A stretch of 64,000 nt of DNA from Caballeronia sordidicola (GTDB taxonomy: Bacteria; Pseudomonadota; Gammaproteobacteria; Burkholderiales; Burkholderiaceae), in assembly GCF_000729995.1 (NCBI RefSeq), contig NZ_JNFG01000036.1:1-64000 (forward strand). The letters are read 5' to 3'. Positions 1 through 8,507 of this stretch are shown here, in pieces. Made by a program: the position numbers and the translations under genes. The notes under the pieces are model-generated. The model saw nothing but the letters and a program-made list of their open reading frames with translations, was not told the DNA's origin and did no database searches. Within the stretch, counting starts at the first letter, position 1; each line of letters opens with the position of its first letter.

Positions 1-58
1 CTACTCCCGCTTGCCCCGTTTGCACGGGCATCTGACGCAATGCCTGCCACATCGACAT
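1..58 (-). CDS. Intron-encoded reverse transcriptase/maturase, N-terminal fragment
   Basis: An open frame begins with ATG at 58, seven bases after a GGAG-type ribosome binding site, and stays open to the window edge (19 codons). It starts MSMWQALRQMPVQTGQAGV. N-termini of the MWQxLRxMPxQTGQAG kind are familiar from group II intron reverse transcriptases of proteobacteria. Too little is present to see any catalytic motif, so the call rests mainly on the intron RNA upstream of it. Confidence 0.5.
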   Translation of the reverse strand, partial: MSMWQALRQMPVQTGQAGV

Positions 59-458
59 GACGCTGAACACTCCTTCTCGTTCGGCCCTTCGTCCCTAGCT
101 TCAGCCTTACCGGCCTATCCTGTGACTAATATGGCCTCTGCTGACTTCTCGCTCCGGCTCGACACCGTCGCCCTTTCAAGCATGAGGCGAGATCTCCCCA
201 GGTAAGAACGCAATCCTTCACCGCACAACCGCCGGATCTACAGCACCTGATCCTTGACCACGAGAGCTTCGCAGTTTCGTGCCCGCTCGCCCTGATCGGC
301 ACTGCCTTCTATCCGGTTCTTGTTCATCGGCTCACGGTTTTGATCCACGCTTCCTTCCCACGCTCGGTCACCCTCACGCAGTTGCGCTTCACTTCGTTCG
401 CTGTGGTCAACTCACGGGAGGACTTGCACCTCCAAGATTGCGCCCATGCTGGGCGCAC
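1..458 (-). mobile_element. Group II intron, 5' portion (cut by window edge)
   Basis: Read on the minus strand, the element starts at 458 with GTGCGCCCAGC, the GUGCG-type 5' end of bacterial group II introns. A short stem (GCGCCCAGCATGGGCGC) follows, then about 400 nt of GC-rich structured RNA without an ORF, then an apparent reading frame from 58. This is the arrangement of domains I to IV ahead of an intron-encoded reverse transcriptase. The 5' boundary lies only a few bases after the poly-T of the ugpQ terminator, the target preference known for bacterial class C introns. The class call is inference. The 3' part, catalytic domain V and the 3' exon lie outside the window. Confidence 0.75.
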
Positions 459-460
459 AT

Positions 461-501
461 GAAAAACGCGCGCCGGAATTGCTTCCGGCGCGCGTTTTTA
501 C
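461..501 (-). terminator. Intrinsic terminator of the ugp operon and intron target
   Basis: A perfect 17-bp inverted repeat (462-478 with 483-499) has a 4-base loop. Its stem is GC-rich (CGCGCGCCGGAA) and is flanked by five A and five T, so it can act in both directions. It lies 20 bases after the ugpQ stop codon. The group II intron begins three bases beyond its T-run. Confidence 0.9.
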
Positions 502-519
502 ATGGTCGCTTGCTTCAGC

Positions 520-1263
520 TCAATCCAGAAAATCAGCACCGATCACGTCAATTCGGTCCGTGCAGATCGCGTCCACGCCCCATTCTGCGAGTTCACGCGC
601 CCGCTCGGGGTCGTTGACGGTGTAGGCCAGGATCCGCAAGCCGGAATCCTTGATCTCTGCGACCAGACGCTCGTCCAGCGTCTTGTGGTCCGCATGCAGC
701 GATACGCACGACAACGCCGCGGTCTGGGCGCGCCAGTCGCCAGGAACGGCTCCGTAGAGCAGACCGCGCGGCAGATCGGATGCGGCCCCGGCGGCGGCCT
801 CGAGCGCAGCGTAGGAAAACGACGACAGCAACGGCGCCGGTTCTGCGCCCGTCCATAACCGCGCCGCTTCCTGCGCCACTAAAACGCCCGTTTCAACATC
901 GCGCCCTTCGCACGGCTTGATTTCGATATTCGCCGCCAATCCGTGCGCAAAACACCGTTCCGCGACCTGAGCGAGCGTTGGCATGCGCGCACCGGCGAAG
1001 CTCGGATCGAACCAGCTTCCGGCATCGAGTTGCTCGAGTTCTTCGTAGCGAAGGTTTTTCGCGAGGCCACGCCCGTTCGATGTACGGTCGACGAGGTCAT
1101 CATGTAGCAAAAACACAACGTTATCCGCGGATAACTTCGCATCGAATTCGATCATTTTCAGACCGAGTCGCGCGCCGGTATCAATACCGTCGAGCGTGTT
1201 TTCCGGCGCGACTTTGCCGCCGCCGCGATGCGCGACGATGCGCGGGTAAGGCCAGATTTTCAT
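520..1263 (-). CDS. ugpQ: Glycerophosphodiester phosphodiesterase UgpQ
   Basis: This 247-residue cytosolic enzyme hydrolyses glycerophosphodiesters to sn-glycerol 3-phosphate and an alcohol. The GDPD-family signature is complete: HRGG at 12-15, PENT at 20-23, the metal-binding E39 and D41 in IEFDAKLS, and HDD at 54-56. There is no signal peptide, as expected for the cytoplasmic UgpQ type. It is the last gene of the ugp operon, 23 bases after ugpC, and is followed by a strong terminator. Context supports a role in using imported glycerophosphodiesters as a carbon and phosphate source. Confidence 0.93.
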   Translation of the reverse strand: MKIWPYPRIVAHRGGGKVAPENTLDGIDTGARLGLKMIEFDAKLSADNVVFLLHDDLVDRTSNGRGLAKNLRYEELEQLDAGSWFDPSFAGARMPTLAQVAERCFAHGLAANIEIKPCEGRDVETGVLVAQEAARLWTGAEPAPLLSSFSYAALEAAAGAASDLPRGLLYGAVPGDWRAQTAALSCVSLHADHKTLDERLVAEIKDSGLRILAYTVNDPERARELAEWGVDAICTDRIDVIGADFLD

Positions 1264-1286
1264 GTTTTGGGACCCTCTTTCTTCCT

Positions 1287-2369
1287 TTAGTTAACGCGCA
1301 AGCCCGTCGCCGGATCGAAAATGTGCAGACGGTGTGCCGGAAGCGCCACTTCCAGCGCCTCGCCGCGCGCCGGACGATGCTCGTGCGGCAAACGCACCGC
1401 AACGTCGTGTTTGCCCCATCGGCCGTGCGCCAGGTTGTCGGCGCCGAGGAGTTCGCAGGAATCGACCATCAACGTGACATGCGCGCTCTGCTGCTCCGGC
1501 AGCATGTGTTCCGGCCGAATGCCCAGCACCCACTCACGGCCCTTCAGATCCTGCTGCAGCGACTGCATGCCCGTGAGTGGCAGGCGTGGCCCGTTACCCG
1601 CGACATCGAAGCCCAAACCGTCGTCCGAGACACGGCCTTCCAGCAGATTCATCGCCGGCGAGCCGATAAAGCTTGCCACGAACACCGTCGCCGGCCGCTC
1701 GTAGACTTCGGTCGGCGGCCCGATCTGCTCGGCGCGGCCACGATTCATCACGATCACGCGCTGCGCGAGCGTCATTGCCTCGATCTGGTCGTGCGTGACG
1801 TACAGGCTCGTGGTTGCAAGACGCGCGTGCAGCCGCTGGATTTCCAGGCGCATTTGGACGCGCAGCTTGGCGTCGAGGTTGGACAGCGGTTCGTCGAACA
1901 GGAACACGGCCGGTTCGCGCACGATCGCGCGGCCCATCGCCACGCGTTGCCGCTGGCCGCCCGACAACTCGCGCGGCTTGCGTGCGAGCAACGGTTCGAG
2001 TTCCAGGATCTTCGCGGCATTCTGAACGCGCTGGTCGATTTCCGATTTGCTGACACCGCCGATCTTCAACGCGTACGCCATGTTCTGCGCGACGCTCATG
2101 TGCGGATACAGCGCATAGTTCTGGAACACCATCGCGATGTCCCGGTCCTTCGGCTCGAGCGTGTTCACCACTTTCTCGCCAATGGAAATCTTCCCTTCGG
2201 ACACGCTTTCCAGCCCCGCGACCATGCGCAGCAACGTCGATTTCCCGCAGCCGGACGGACCGACCATCACGACGAATTCGCCGTCCGTCACTTCCACGTC
2301 GATGCCGTGCAATACGAACTGCTTGCTGTCGTAGGTTTTCTTGACGCCTTGAAGGCTTAGTGCAGCCAT
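1287..2369 (-). CDS. ugpC: sn-glycerol-3-phosphate ABC transporter ATP-binding protein UgpC
   Basis: This 360-residue ATPase powers glycerol-3-phosphate import. Visible motifs are Walker A GPSGCGKST at 37-45, Q-loop Q83, ABC signature LSGGQ at 135-139, Walker B VFLFDEP at 155-161 and H-loop H193. A C-terminal OB-type (MalK/UgpC-like) domain follows from about 240. The ATG at 2369 is chosen because the protein there begins MAALSLQGVKKTY, as in the family, with GGCGGG upstream. A longer in-frame extension would overlap the preceding gene. It lies 10 bases after the monooxygenase-like gene. Confidence 0.93.
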   Translation of the reverse strand: MAALSLQGVKKTYDSKQFVLHGIDVEVTDGEFVVMVGPSGCGKSTLLRMVAGLESVSEGKISIGEKVVNTLEPKDRDIAMVFQNYALYPHMSVAQNMAYALKIGGVSKSEIDQRVQNAAKILELEPLLARKPRELSGGQRQRVAMGRAIVREPAVFLFDEPLSNLDAKLRVQMRLEIQRLHARLATTSLYVTHDQIEAMTLAQRVIVMNRGRAEQIGPPTEVYERPATVFVASFIGSPAMNLLEGRVSDDGLGFDVAGNGPRLPLTGMQSLQQDLKGREWVLGIRPEHMLPEQQSAHVTLMVDSCELLGADNLAHGRWGKHDVAVRLPHEHRPARGEALEVALPAHRLHIFDPATGLRVN

Positions 2370-2379
2370 CGACCCGCCT

Positions 2380-2688
2380 TCATTTAAGGGCGCCCGCGAT
2401 CGTCGCAAAATGCGCGACCGCGACACCCGGTTCATAGAATTTATGCAGCAACTCGCGCCACGCCTGGTAGTCGGCCGAGCCACGGAAACCTTCCTCATGC
2501 GCCGCGACGGTCTCCCACCGAACGAGCAGCACGTACTGCGAACCATTGTCCGCGTCGGCGCCACGCACCAGTTCGTGCGAAAGATAACCCGGCTGCGCCG
2601 AGATGATCTTCTCGGCTTCGGCAAATGCCGCTTCGAACGCAGCCTCTTCGCCCGCCTTCACCGGCAATTGAGCAACTTCAAGGATCAT
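2380..2688 (-). CDS. Antibiotic biosynthesis monooxygenase (ABM) fold protein
   Basis: This small 102-residue protein begins MILEVAQLPVKAGEEAAFEAAF. It shows the dimeric alpha/beta-barrel pattern of the ABM family: a beta strand, a helix rich in E and A, QPGYLSHEL, then YVLLVRWET and a closing helix with the W and F positions of the family. Its reaction is unknown. Members include heme-degrading and quinone-forming monooxygenases, but also proteins with no known activity. It is placed between ugpE and ugpC, 14 and 10 bases from its neighbours, so it is co-transcribed with the glycerol-3-phosphate importer. No role in that transport is established. Confidence 0.75.
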   Translation of the reverse strand: MILEVAQLPVKAGEEAAFEAAFAEAEKIISAQPGYLSHELVRGADADNGSQYVLLVRWETVAAHEEGFRGSADYQAWRELLHKFYEPGVAVAHFATIAGALK

Positions 2689-2702
2689 TGAATGAGCCTC
2701 CG

Positions 2703-3548
2703 TTATTTTTCGGAATCGACAAGACCGCGCACGAACCAGCGCTGCATCGTCAATACAACCGCGAGCGGCGGCAACATCGCCAGCAGCGTTGCGGTCATGA
2801 CCAGATGCCATTCGGTGGCGGTGTCTCCAGAAGCGATCATGCTCTTGATGCCGACCACCGCCGTTTGCAGCGACTGGTCGCTGGTGATCAGGATCGGCCA
2901 CAAATACTGATTCCAGCCATAGATGAACGTGATCACGAACAGCGCGGCAATGTTCGTCTTCGACAGCGGCAGCACCACGTCCCACAAGAACCGCAATGCA
3001 CCGGCGCCATCGATGCGCGCCGCCTCCATCAACTCATCGGGCAGCGTCATGAAGAACTGGCGGAACAGGAACGTCGCCGTCGCCGATGCGATCAGCGGCA
3101 ACGTCAGGCCGGCGTACGTGTTGCTGAGGTGCATCGATGAAACGACCTGGACCGTCGGAAAAATCCGCACTTCCACCGGCAGCATCAACGTGATGAAGAT
3201 TAGCCAGAAGGCCAGGTTTTTAAACGGGAAGCGGAAGAACACAATGGCGTAGGCCGACAGCATCGAGATAGCGATCTTGCCGATCGAAATCACGAGCGCC
3301 ATGACCAGGCTGTTCAGCAACATATGACCGAACGGCGCCGCCGCGTTGCCGCTGCCGTGGGTCCAGATATTCGCTACGTTCTCGAACAAGTGCGTGCTCG
3401 GAACCAGTGAAAGCGGCACTCTGAATACTTCCGCTTCGCTCATCGTGGCGGCGCAGAAAGCGATGTACACCGGAAACACGACCAGCACCACGCCCAGGAT
3501 CAGCACCGCGTGGCAAAACAGGTCGAAACCGCGACGGTTCTCGATCAT
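2703..3548 (-). CDS. ugpE: sn-glycerol-3-phosphate ABC transporter permease UgpE
   Basis: This 281-residue inner-membrane permease has six predicted hydrophobic segments, beginning with one at about 12-34. The cytoplasmic EAA loop EAARIDGAGALRFLWDVVLP contacts the ATPase UgpC. It belongs to the MalG-like half of the UgpAE pair. Its ATG overlaps the stop codon of ugpA by four bases (ATGA), which indicates translational coupling. Confidence 0.93.
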   Translation of the reverse strand: MIENRRGFDLFCHAVLILGVVLVVFPVYIAFCAATMSEAEVFRVPLSLVPSTHLFENVANIWTHGSGNAAAPFGHMLLNSLVMALVISIGKIAISMLSAYAIVFFRFPFKNLAFWLIFITLMLPVEVRIFPTVQVVSSMHLSNTYAGLTLPLIASATATFLFRQFFMTLPDELMEAARIDGAGALRFLWDVVLPLSKTNIAALFVITFIYGWNQYLWPILITSDQSLQTAVVGIKSMIASGDTATEWHLVMTATLLAMLPPLAVVLTMQRWFVRGLVDSEK

Positions 3549-4429
3549 GAGTACTGCACCCGACGTTCAATAAAGCGGAATTGCACAACCGTCAGCGCCA
3601 CCACGATCACCATCAGCACGACCGACTGAGCGCCGGAACTGCCGATATCGAGCCCCTGGAAGCCTTCGGCGAAGATTTTGTAGATGAGAGTTTTTGTGGA
3701 CTGCGCGGGACCGCCGCCGGTGGCGGCATCGATCACCGGGAAGGTATCGAAGAAGGCGTAGACCACGTTCACGGTCAGCAGGAAGAAACTGGTTGGCGAG
3801 AGCAACGGCAGCGCGATCCCGAAGAACCGCCGCACGGGCCCGGCGCCGTCAATGGCCGCCGCCTCGATCAGCGAACGCGGGATGGCCTGCAGCCCGGCGT
3901 AGAAGAACAGGAAGTTGTAGCTGACCTGCTTCCACACCGACGCCAATACGACCAGGAACATCGCCTGTGAACCGTTGAGCGCGTGGTTCCAGACAATGCC
4001 GTATTTCGCGAGCGCATAAGTCACCAAACCGATGCTCGGATTGAACAGGAACGACCACAGCACAGCGGCAATAGCCGGCGCAACCGCGTACGGCCAGATC
4101 AACAGCGTCTGATAAACCTTCCTGCCCCTTGTCACCCGATCAGCACACGCCGCCAGCAGCAGCGAGATCACGAGACCCGATACGGTGACGAGCGTGCAGA
4201 AGATAATGGTCGTGTTGAACGACGCGAGGTAAAGCGGATCGGTGAAAATCTGCTTGAAATTCGCCAGTCCGACAAACTCGCTCGATGTACCGAACGCGTC
4301 CTGGGTCTGCGTGGCCTGCCACAGCGCCTCGCCGGCCGGCCACAGAAAAAAGAGCGCGGTGATGGCGAGTTGCGGCGCGACCAGCAGATAAGGCAGCAGG
4401 CTCGTATTGAACCGCGATCGTTTTTCCAT
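3545..4429 (-). CDS. ugpA: sn-glycerol-3-phosphate ABC transporter permease UgpA
   Basis: This 294-residue MalF-like permease begins MEKRSRFNTSLLPYLLVAPQ. It has a first membrane span at about 13-34, several further spans and an EAA loop (EAAAIDGAGPVRRFFGIALP). It pairs with UgpE to form the transmembrane channel. The ATG at 4429 was chosen over longer in-frame options because it gives the family-typical N-terminus and leaves a 7-base gap after ugpB. The 3' end overlaps ugpE by 4 bases. Confidence 0.93.
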   Translation of the reverse strand: MEKRSRFNTSLLPYLLVAPQLAITALFFLWPAGEALWQATQTQDAFGTSSEFVGLANFKQIFTDPLYLASFNTTIIFCTLVTVSGLVISLLLAACADRVTRGRKVYQTLLIWPYAVAPAIAAVLWSFLFNPSIGLVTYALAKYGIVWNHALNGSQAMFLVVLASVWKQVSYNFLFFYAGLQAIPRSLIEAAAIDGAGPVRRFFGIALPLLSPTSFFLLTVNVVYAFFDTFPVIDAATGGGPAQSTKTLIYKIFAEGFQGLDIGSSGAQSVVLMVIVVALTVVQFRFIERRVQYS

Positions 4430-4436
4430 GGCGAGT

Positions 4437-5759
4437 TTAGTTCCCAGCCTTTTCGAAGCGGCGCAGCAGGTCGTCGCCGCGCGATGCAGCCGAGTCAAGC
4501 GCGTCCTTCGGCGTTTTCTTGCCCGCCCAGACCTGCTCGAGTTCTTCGTCAACAATCGTACGGATCTGCGGCATGTTGCCCAGACGCAAGCCCTTCGTGA
4601 ACGGCAAAGGCGGCTTGTTCAGCATCTGTTTGATGGCGGTATCGGCGCCGGGATTCTTTTCATAGAAGCCCTGCTTTTGCGTCAGTTCGTAAGCGGCGGT
4701 CGTGACCGGCAAATAACCCGTGTCCTGATGCCACTTGGCGGCAACCGCCGGCGAGGTCAGGTAAGCCAGGAACTTGGCGACACCCTTGTACGTGGCCGGA
4801 TCTTTGCCCGAAAGAACCCACAGACTCGCGCCGCCGATAATCGCGTTTTGCGGTGCGCCCTTCACGCTCTGGTCGTACGGCATCATGCCCGTGCCGAAAC
4901 TGAACTTCGCGTACTTCTTGATGTTGGCAAGCGAGCCCGACGAGTTGGTCAGGATGGCACAATCGCCGCTGTAGAACTTCGATACCGGTTCGTCTTTCCG
5001 GCCGACATACGTGAACGTGCCGTCCTTCGCCATGTTCTGCAGGCGCTCGATGTGCGCGATCTGCAGCGGTTTGTTGAATTCGAGCACTGCGTTGGTGCCA
5101 TCGAAGCCGTTATTCTCCGATGCAAACGGCTGGCCGTGCCATGCGCTGTAGTTCTCCAACTGAATCCAGCTTTGCCAGCCCGACGTATAACCGCACATGC
5201 CCGCCGCCTTCAGCTTTTTCGCATCGGCTTCGAGTTCGTCCCAGGTTTTCGGCGGCTGGGTCGGATCAATGCCGGCTTTCTTGAACGCGTCCTTGTTGTA
5301 ATAAAGGACTGGCGTCGAACTGTTGAACGGCATCGAAATCAGGTGGCCGGTCTTCGAGTCGCTGTAATAACTTGCGATGGTCGGCACGAACGCCTTTTCG
5401 TCGAGCGGGACGCCGGCTTGCTTGAACACGTCGGAGACCGGAATGACTGCCTTCTTGGCCTGGATCATCGTGGCCGTGCCCACTTCGTACACCTGCAGGA
5501 TGGCCGGCGCGTTGCCGCTGCGATACGCGGCAATACCTGCAGCCATCGTCTGGTCGTAGCTGCCCTTGAAGACAGGCACGATCTTGTAGTCGCTCTGCGA
5601 CGCGTTGAAGTCGTTTGCGATGTCGTTCACGCGCTCACCGAGCGCAGATTCCATCGCGTGCCAGAACTGGATTTCAGTGGCGGCCTGTGCCTGGCTGGCG
5701 CCAAAGGCGAATACAGCGGCAATGGAAAAGGCGCTGGCCAATAACTTGCGACTACTCAT
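4437..5759 (-). CDS. ugpB: sn-glycerol-3-phosphate periplasmic binding protein UgpB
   Basis: This 440-residue solute-binding protein captures glycerol 3-phosphate or glycerophosphodiesters in the periplasm and delivers them to UgpAE. Residues 1-26 form a Sec signal peptide with an AQA cleavage site before ATEIQFWHAM. The mature part has the family-1 binding-protein pattern (ALGERVNDIANDFN, GYTSGWQSWIQLENYSAWHG). It is the first gene of the operon, with GGAGAGG eight bases before the ATG. No convincing PhoB box was found in the 75-base spacer upstream, so phosphate control, known in enterobacteria, cannot be claimed here. Confidence 0.93.
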   Translation of the reverse strand: MSSRKLLASAFSIAAVFAFGASQAQAATEIQFWHAMESALGERVNDIANDFNASQSDYKIVPVFKGSYDQTMAAGIAAYRSGNAPAILQVYEVGTATMIQAKKAVIPVSDVFKQAGVPLDEKAFVPTIASYYSDSKTGHLISMPFNSSTPVLYYNKDAFKKAGIDPTQPPKTWDELEADAKKLKAAGMCGYTSGWQSWIQLENYSAWHGQPFASENNGFDGTNAVLEFNKPLQIAHIERLQNMAKDGTFTYVGRKDEPVSKFYSGDCAILTNSSGSLANIKKYAKFSFGTGMMPYDQSVKGAPQNAIIGGASLWVLSGKDPATYKGVAKFLAYLTSPAVAAKWHQDTGYLPVTTAAYELTQKQGFYEKNPGADTAIKQMLNKPPLPFTKGLRLGNMPQIRTIVDEELEQVWAGKKTPKDALDSAASRGDDLLRRFEKAGN

Positions 5760-5834
5760 GAGTAACCTCTCCTTGAACCCCGACGGAGTTTTTCTGATTG
5801 GGACAAACGCAGAACGCGTCTGGAACGCGGGATT

Positions 5835-7061
5835 CTAATTGTCGTCTATGACGAACAGACGTCCATATTCTTTTAATGCGTAACGATCGGTCATGCCCGC
5901 GATGTAATGCGCGATCAGGCGCGCCTGCGTGCTGCCGGATGCACTCTCGCTGCCGCGGGGGTCGTTGGCGGACTCTTCCGCGATCGGTCCGCGCGCCTGG
6001 TAGGCCGGCGGCAGCAGGCGCGGGTCGTCGTTGAACGCCTTGAACAGGCCGCTCACCACGCGGCCCGCTTTGTTAGCCATCCGCATGACCTGGTAATGGC
6101 GATACAGGTTCTTGTAAAGAAAGCGCTTGAGTTCGGTCGCCTGGGCGGCGACTGCCTCGCTGTGAGTGACCAGAGCGGGTGCTTCGCGCACGTCGTCGAC
6201 CGATTGCGGATTCAAGCGCCCCAGGTTCCCGCTTGTCGACTCGATCAGATCCACGATCAGCGTATTGATGATCCGGCGGATGGTCTCGTGAATCAGCCTT
6301 CGCCCTTCAATATTCGGATATTCGCCGCGCGCCGCTTCGTAGTGCGTCTGCCACAACGCGACATCGGCCAGTTGATCGAGCGTGATCAGGCCGGAGCGCA
6401 GGCCGTCGTCGACGTCATGATTGTTGTAGGCGATTTCGTCGGCGACGTTCGCAATCTGGGCTTCTATGGACGGCTGCTTGCGATTCAGAAACCGCTCGCC
6501 CAGCGCGCCGAGCTTCAGCGCGTTTTCATGCGAACAGTGTTTAAGAATGCCTTCGCGGGTTTCGAAGCAGAGATTCAGGCCGTCGAACGCGCCGTAGTGT
6601 TCTTCGAGTTCATCGACGACCACAAGGCTCTGCAGGTTGTGCTCGAAGCCGCCGTGATCGTGCATGCATTCATTCAGTGCATCCTGTCCGGCATGGCCGA
6701 ACGGCGTATGGCCAAGATCGTGCGCCAGCGAAATGGCTTCGACCAGATCCTCGTTCACGCGCAGGTTGCGCGCCACGGAACGGGCGATCTGCGCGACTTC
6801 CAGGCTGTGCGTCAGGCGCGTGCGAAACAGGTCACCCTCGTGATTCACGAAAACCTGCGTCTTGTATTCGAGACGGCGGAACGCCGTGGAGTGAACAATG
6901 CGGTCACGGTCGCGCTGGAACTCGGTGCGTGCAACGGGCGGTTTTTCCTCGAAGCGGCGGCCACGCGACTCGGCCGAATGCGCGGCATACGGGGCAAGAT
7001 GTGCCTCTAGCGCGAAGGACGTCGGCGTGATGCTGGAAAACTCGAATGTCTTGTCGCTCAC
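5835..7061 (-). CDS. dgt: dGTPase-like deoxyguanosine triphosphate triphosphohydrolase
   Basis: This HD-superfamily enzyme hydrolyses dNTPs (canonically dGTP) to the nucleoside and triphosphate. The metal ligands are visible: H85 in RLTHS, then HD at 114-115 in AHDLGHTPFGH, with a later D in NNHDVDDGL. At about 408 residues it matches the shorter dGTPase-like class, not the roughly 500-residue E. coli Dgt. The GTG at 7061 is preferred because GGAG lies seven bases upstream. An in-frame TTG at 7145 would add 28 low-complexity residues and lacks a binding site. It follows aroB on the same strand. Confidence 0.85.
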   Translation of the reverse strand: MSDKTFEFSSITPTSFALEAHLAPYAAHSAESRGRRFEEKPPVARTEFQRDRDRIVHSTAFRRLEYKTQVFVNHEGDLFRTRLTHSLEVAQIARSVARNLRVNEDLVEAISLAHDLGHTPFGHAGQDALNECMHDHGGFEHNLQSLVVVDELEEHYGAFDGLNLCFETREGILKHCSHENALKLGALGERFLNRKQPSIEAQIANVADEIAYNNHDVDDGLRSGLITLDQLADVALWQTHYEAARGEYPNIEGRRLIHETIRRIINTLIVDLIESTSGNLGRLNPQSVDDVREAPALVTHSEAVAAQATELKRFLYKNLYRHYQVMRMANKAGRVVSGLFKAFNDDPRLLPPAYQARGPIAEESANDPRGSESASGSTQARLIAHYIAGMTDRYALKEYGRLFVIDDN

Positions 7062-7421
7062 CGGCTGCTCCGAATCGTCGTTGCTTTGTTGTTTTGGCTT
7101 GGTCGTGTTTTCCGCGGCAGCGGCTTTGCTTCGCCGCAGCGGCAAGGAGTGTCAGCGCGATGCCAGAATTTTTCATCTCTTGCGGCTTGGCACCGGGTCC
7201 GAATCACCGTCGCCTTTTTCACGGCGGCGGCCGCGCCTCAAAACAGCGTCGCCGAAGCCAGCGCGAGTCGCTTCAACATCTGGAATCTCTTGCGGCTCAG
7301 CCGTTGCCGTGAGCGATCGTGTTCTTCGCCTCCCTGGTCACGGACGACATTCAGCGCATTAGTGACCGGGACGTCTCGTGACCAAGCTTCGTCGCAGCAC
7401 TCTCCTGCCGAACGCAGTTGC
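7062..7421. other. Spacer between aroB and dgt
   Basis: This 360-base gap holds no gene that can be supported. It contains a 13-base direct repeat (AGCCGCAAGAGAT on the minus strand, at 7285-7297 and 7175-7187), each followed by a short hydrophobic reading frame. It may be decayed coding sequence. No terminator is visible, so aroB and dgt may still be co-transcribed. Confidence 0.4.
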
Positions 7422-8507
7422 TCAGATGCTGGCCGCGAGCGTTGCTCGCACTGCCGCGTCCGGTGCACCCGTGATCTTTGTTTGACCGAAACGCTCGAGC
7501 AGGATGAATTTGATCTCACCCGCTTCGGCTTTCTTGTCGACCTTCATCAAGTCGATATACCGGTCCGCGCCAAGCGCCGGCGCCTTGACCGGCAGCTTCG
7601 CCGCGGCGATCGACCGCGTCAGGCGCGCACGTGACGTTTCATCGAGCCGCCCGAGCCGCACCGACAGATCCGCCGCCATCACCATGCCGCAACCGACTGC
7701 CTCGCCATGCAGCCATTCCCCGTAACCCAGGCCAGCCTCGATTGCATGACCGAATGTATGGCCAAAATTGAGAATGGCGCGCAAGCCGCCTTCGCGTTCG
7801 TCGGCAGCGACTACATAAGCCTTCACCTCGCACGAGCGCTTCACCGCATGCGCGAGCGCGGTCGGATCGCAATCGTTCAAAGCCGGGATGTTCGCCTCGA
7901 TCCAGTCGAAGAATTCGCTGTCGGCAATGGCGCCCGTCTTGATCACTTCCGCGATACCCGCGGCAAGCTCACGCGGCGGCAGCGTCTGAAGCGCTGCAAT
8001 ATCAGCGATAACGGCCTGCGGCTGATAAAACGCGCCGATCATGTTCTTGCCGAGCGGATGATTGATGCCGGTCTTTCCACCCACAGACGAATCGACCTGC
8101 GCGAGCAGCGTGGTCGGCACCTGGATAAAGGGCACGCCACGCATATAACTGGCAGCGGCAAAACCCGTCATGTCGCCGATCACCCCGCCTCCCAGCGCAA
8201 TCAGCGTGGTCTTGCGGTCGGCGCGGTCAGCGAGCAGCGCGGTGAAAATCTGGTTGAGCGTCTCGAGATTCTTGTGCGCCTCGCCATCGGGCAGAACGAT
8301 GGTCGTGACTTTCTTGCCGAGCGGCGCGAGGGCAGCGCGGAGTGCGTCGCCGTAGAGCGGGTCCACGGTCGCGTTCGTGACAATGGCCACCGACGAGCCC
8401 GCAATATGCGGCGCGTACAGGTCGGTCCGGCCAATCAACCCGGCGCCGATATGGATGGGGTAGGCGCGATCGCCCAGTTCGACGTTGACGGTAATCATGG
8501 CGGACAT
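7422..8507 (-). CDS. aroB: 3-dehydroquinate synthase AroB
   Basis: This 361-residue enzyme converts DAHP to 3-dehydroquinate, the second step of the shikimate pathway, using NAD and a divalent metal. Seen are the NAD-binding GGGVIGD at 106-112, SSVGGKTGIN at 140-149, and the metal-binding histidines in ILNFGHTFGHAIE and WLHGEAVGCG. The start codon overlaps the aroK stop by one base (TAATG), so the two shikimate genes are translationally coupled. This supports the first ATG over one three codons later. Confidence 0.95.
   Translation of the reverse strand: MSAMITVNVELGDRAYPIHIGAGLIGRTDLYAPHIAGSSVAIVTNATVDPLYGDALRAALAPLGKKVTTIVLPDGEAHKNLETLNQIFTALLADRADRKTTLIALGGGVIGDMTGFAAASYMRGVPFIQVPTTLLAQVDSSVGGKTGINHPLGKNMIGAFYQPQAVIADIAALQTLPPRELAAGIAEVIKTGAIADSEFFDWIEANIPALNDCDPTALAHAVKRSCEVKAYVVAADEREGGLRAILNFGHTFGHAIEAGLGYGEWLHGEAVGCGMVMAADLSVRLGRLDETSRARLTRSIAAAKLPVKAPALGADRYIDLMKVDKKAEAGEIKFILLERFGQTKITGAPDAAVRATLAASI

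Noticed and set aside
11..205. A 64-codon open frame on the plus strand at the left edge
   Set aside because: It lies within the group II intron RNA on the opposite strand. Spurious frames over such introns are common.
5760..5834. A possible PhoB box ahead of ugpB
   Set aside because: No pair of CTGTCAT-like repeats with the right spacing is visible. Phosphate control is known in E. coli but cannot be supported here.
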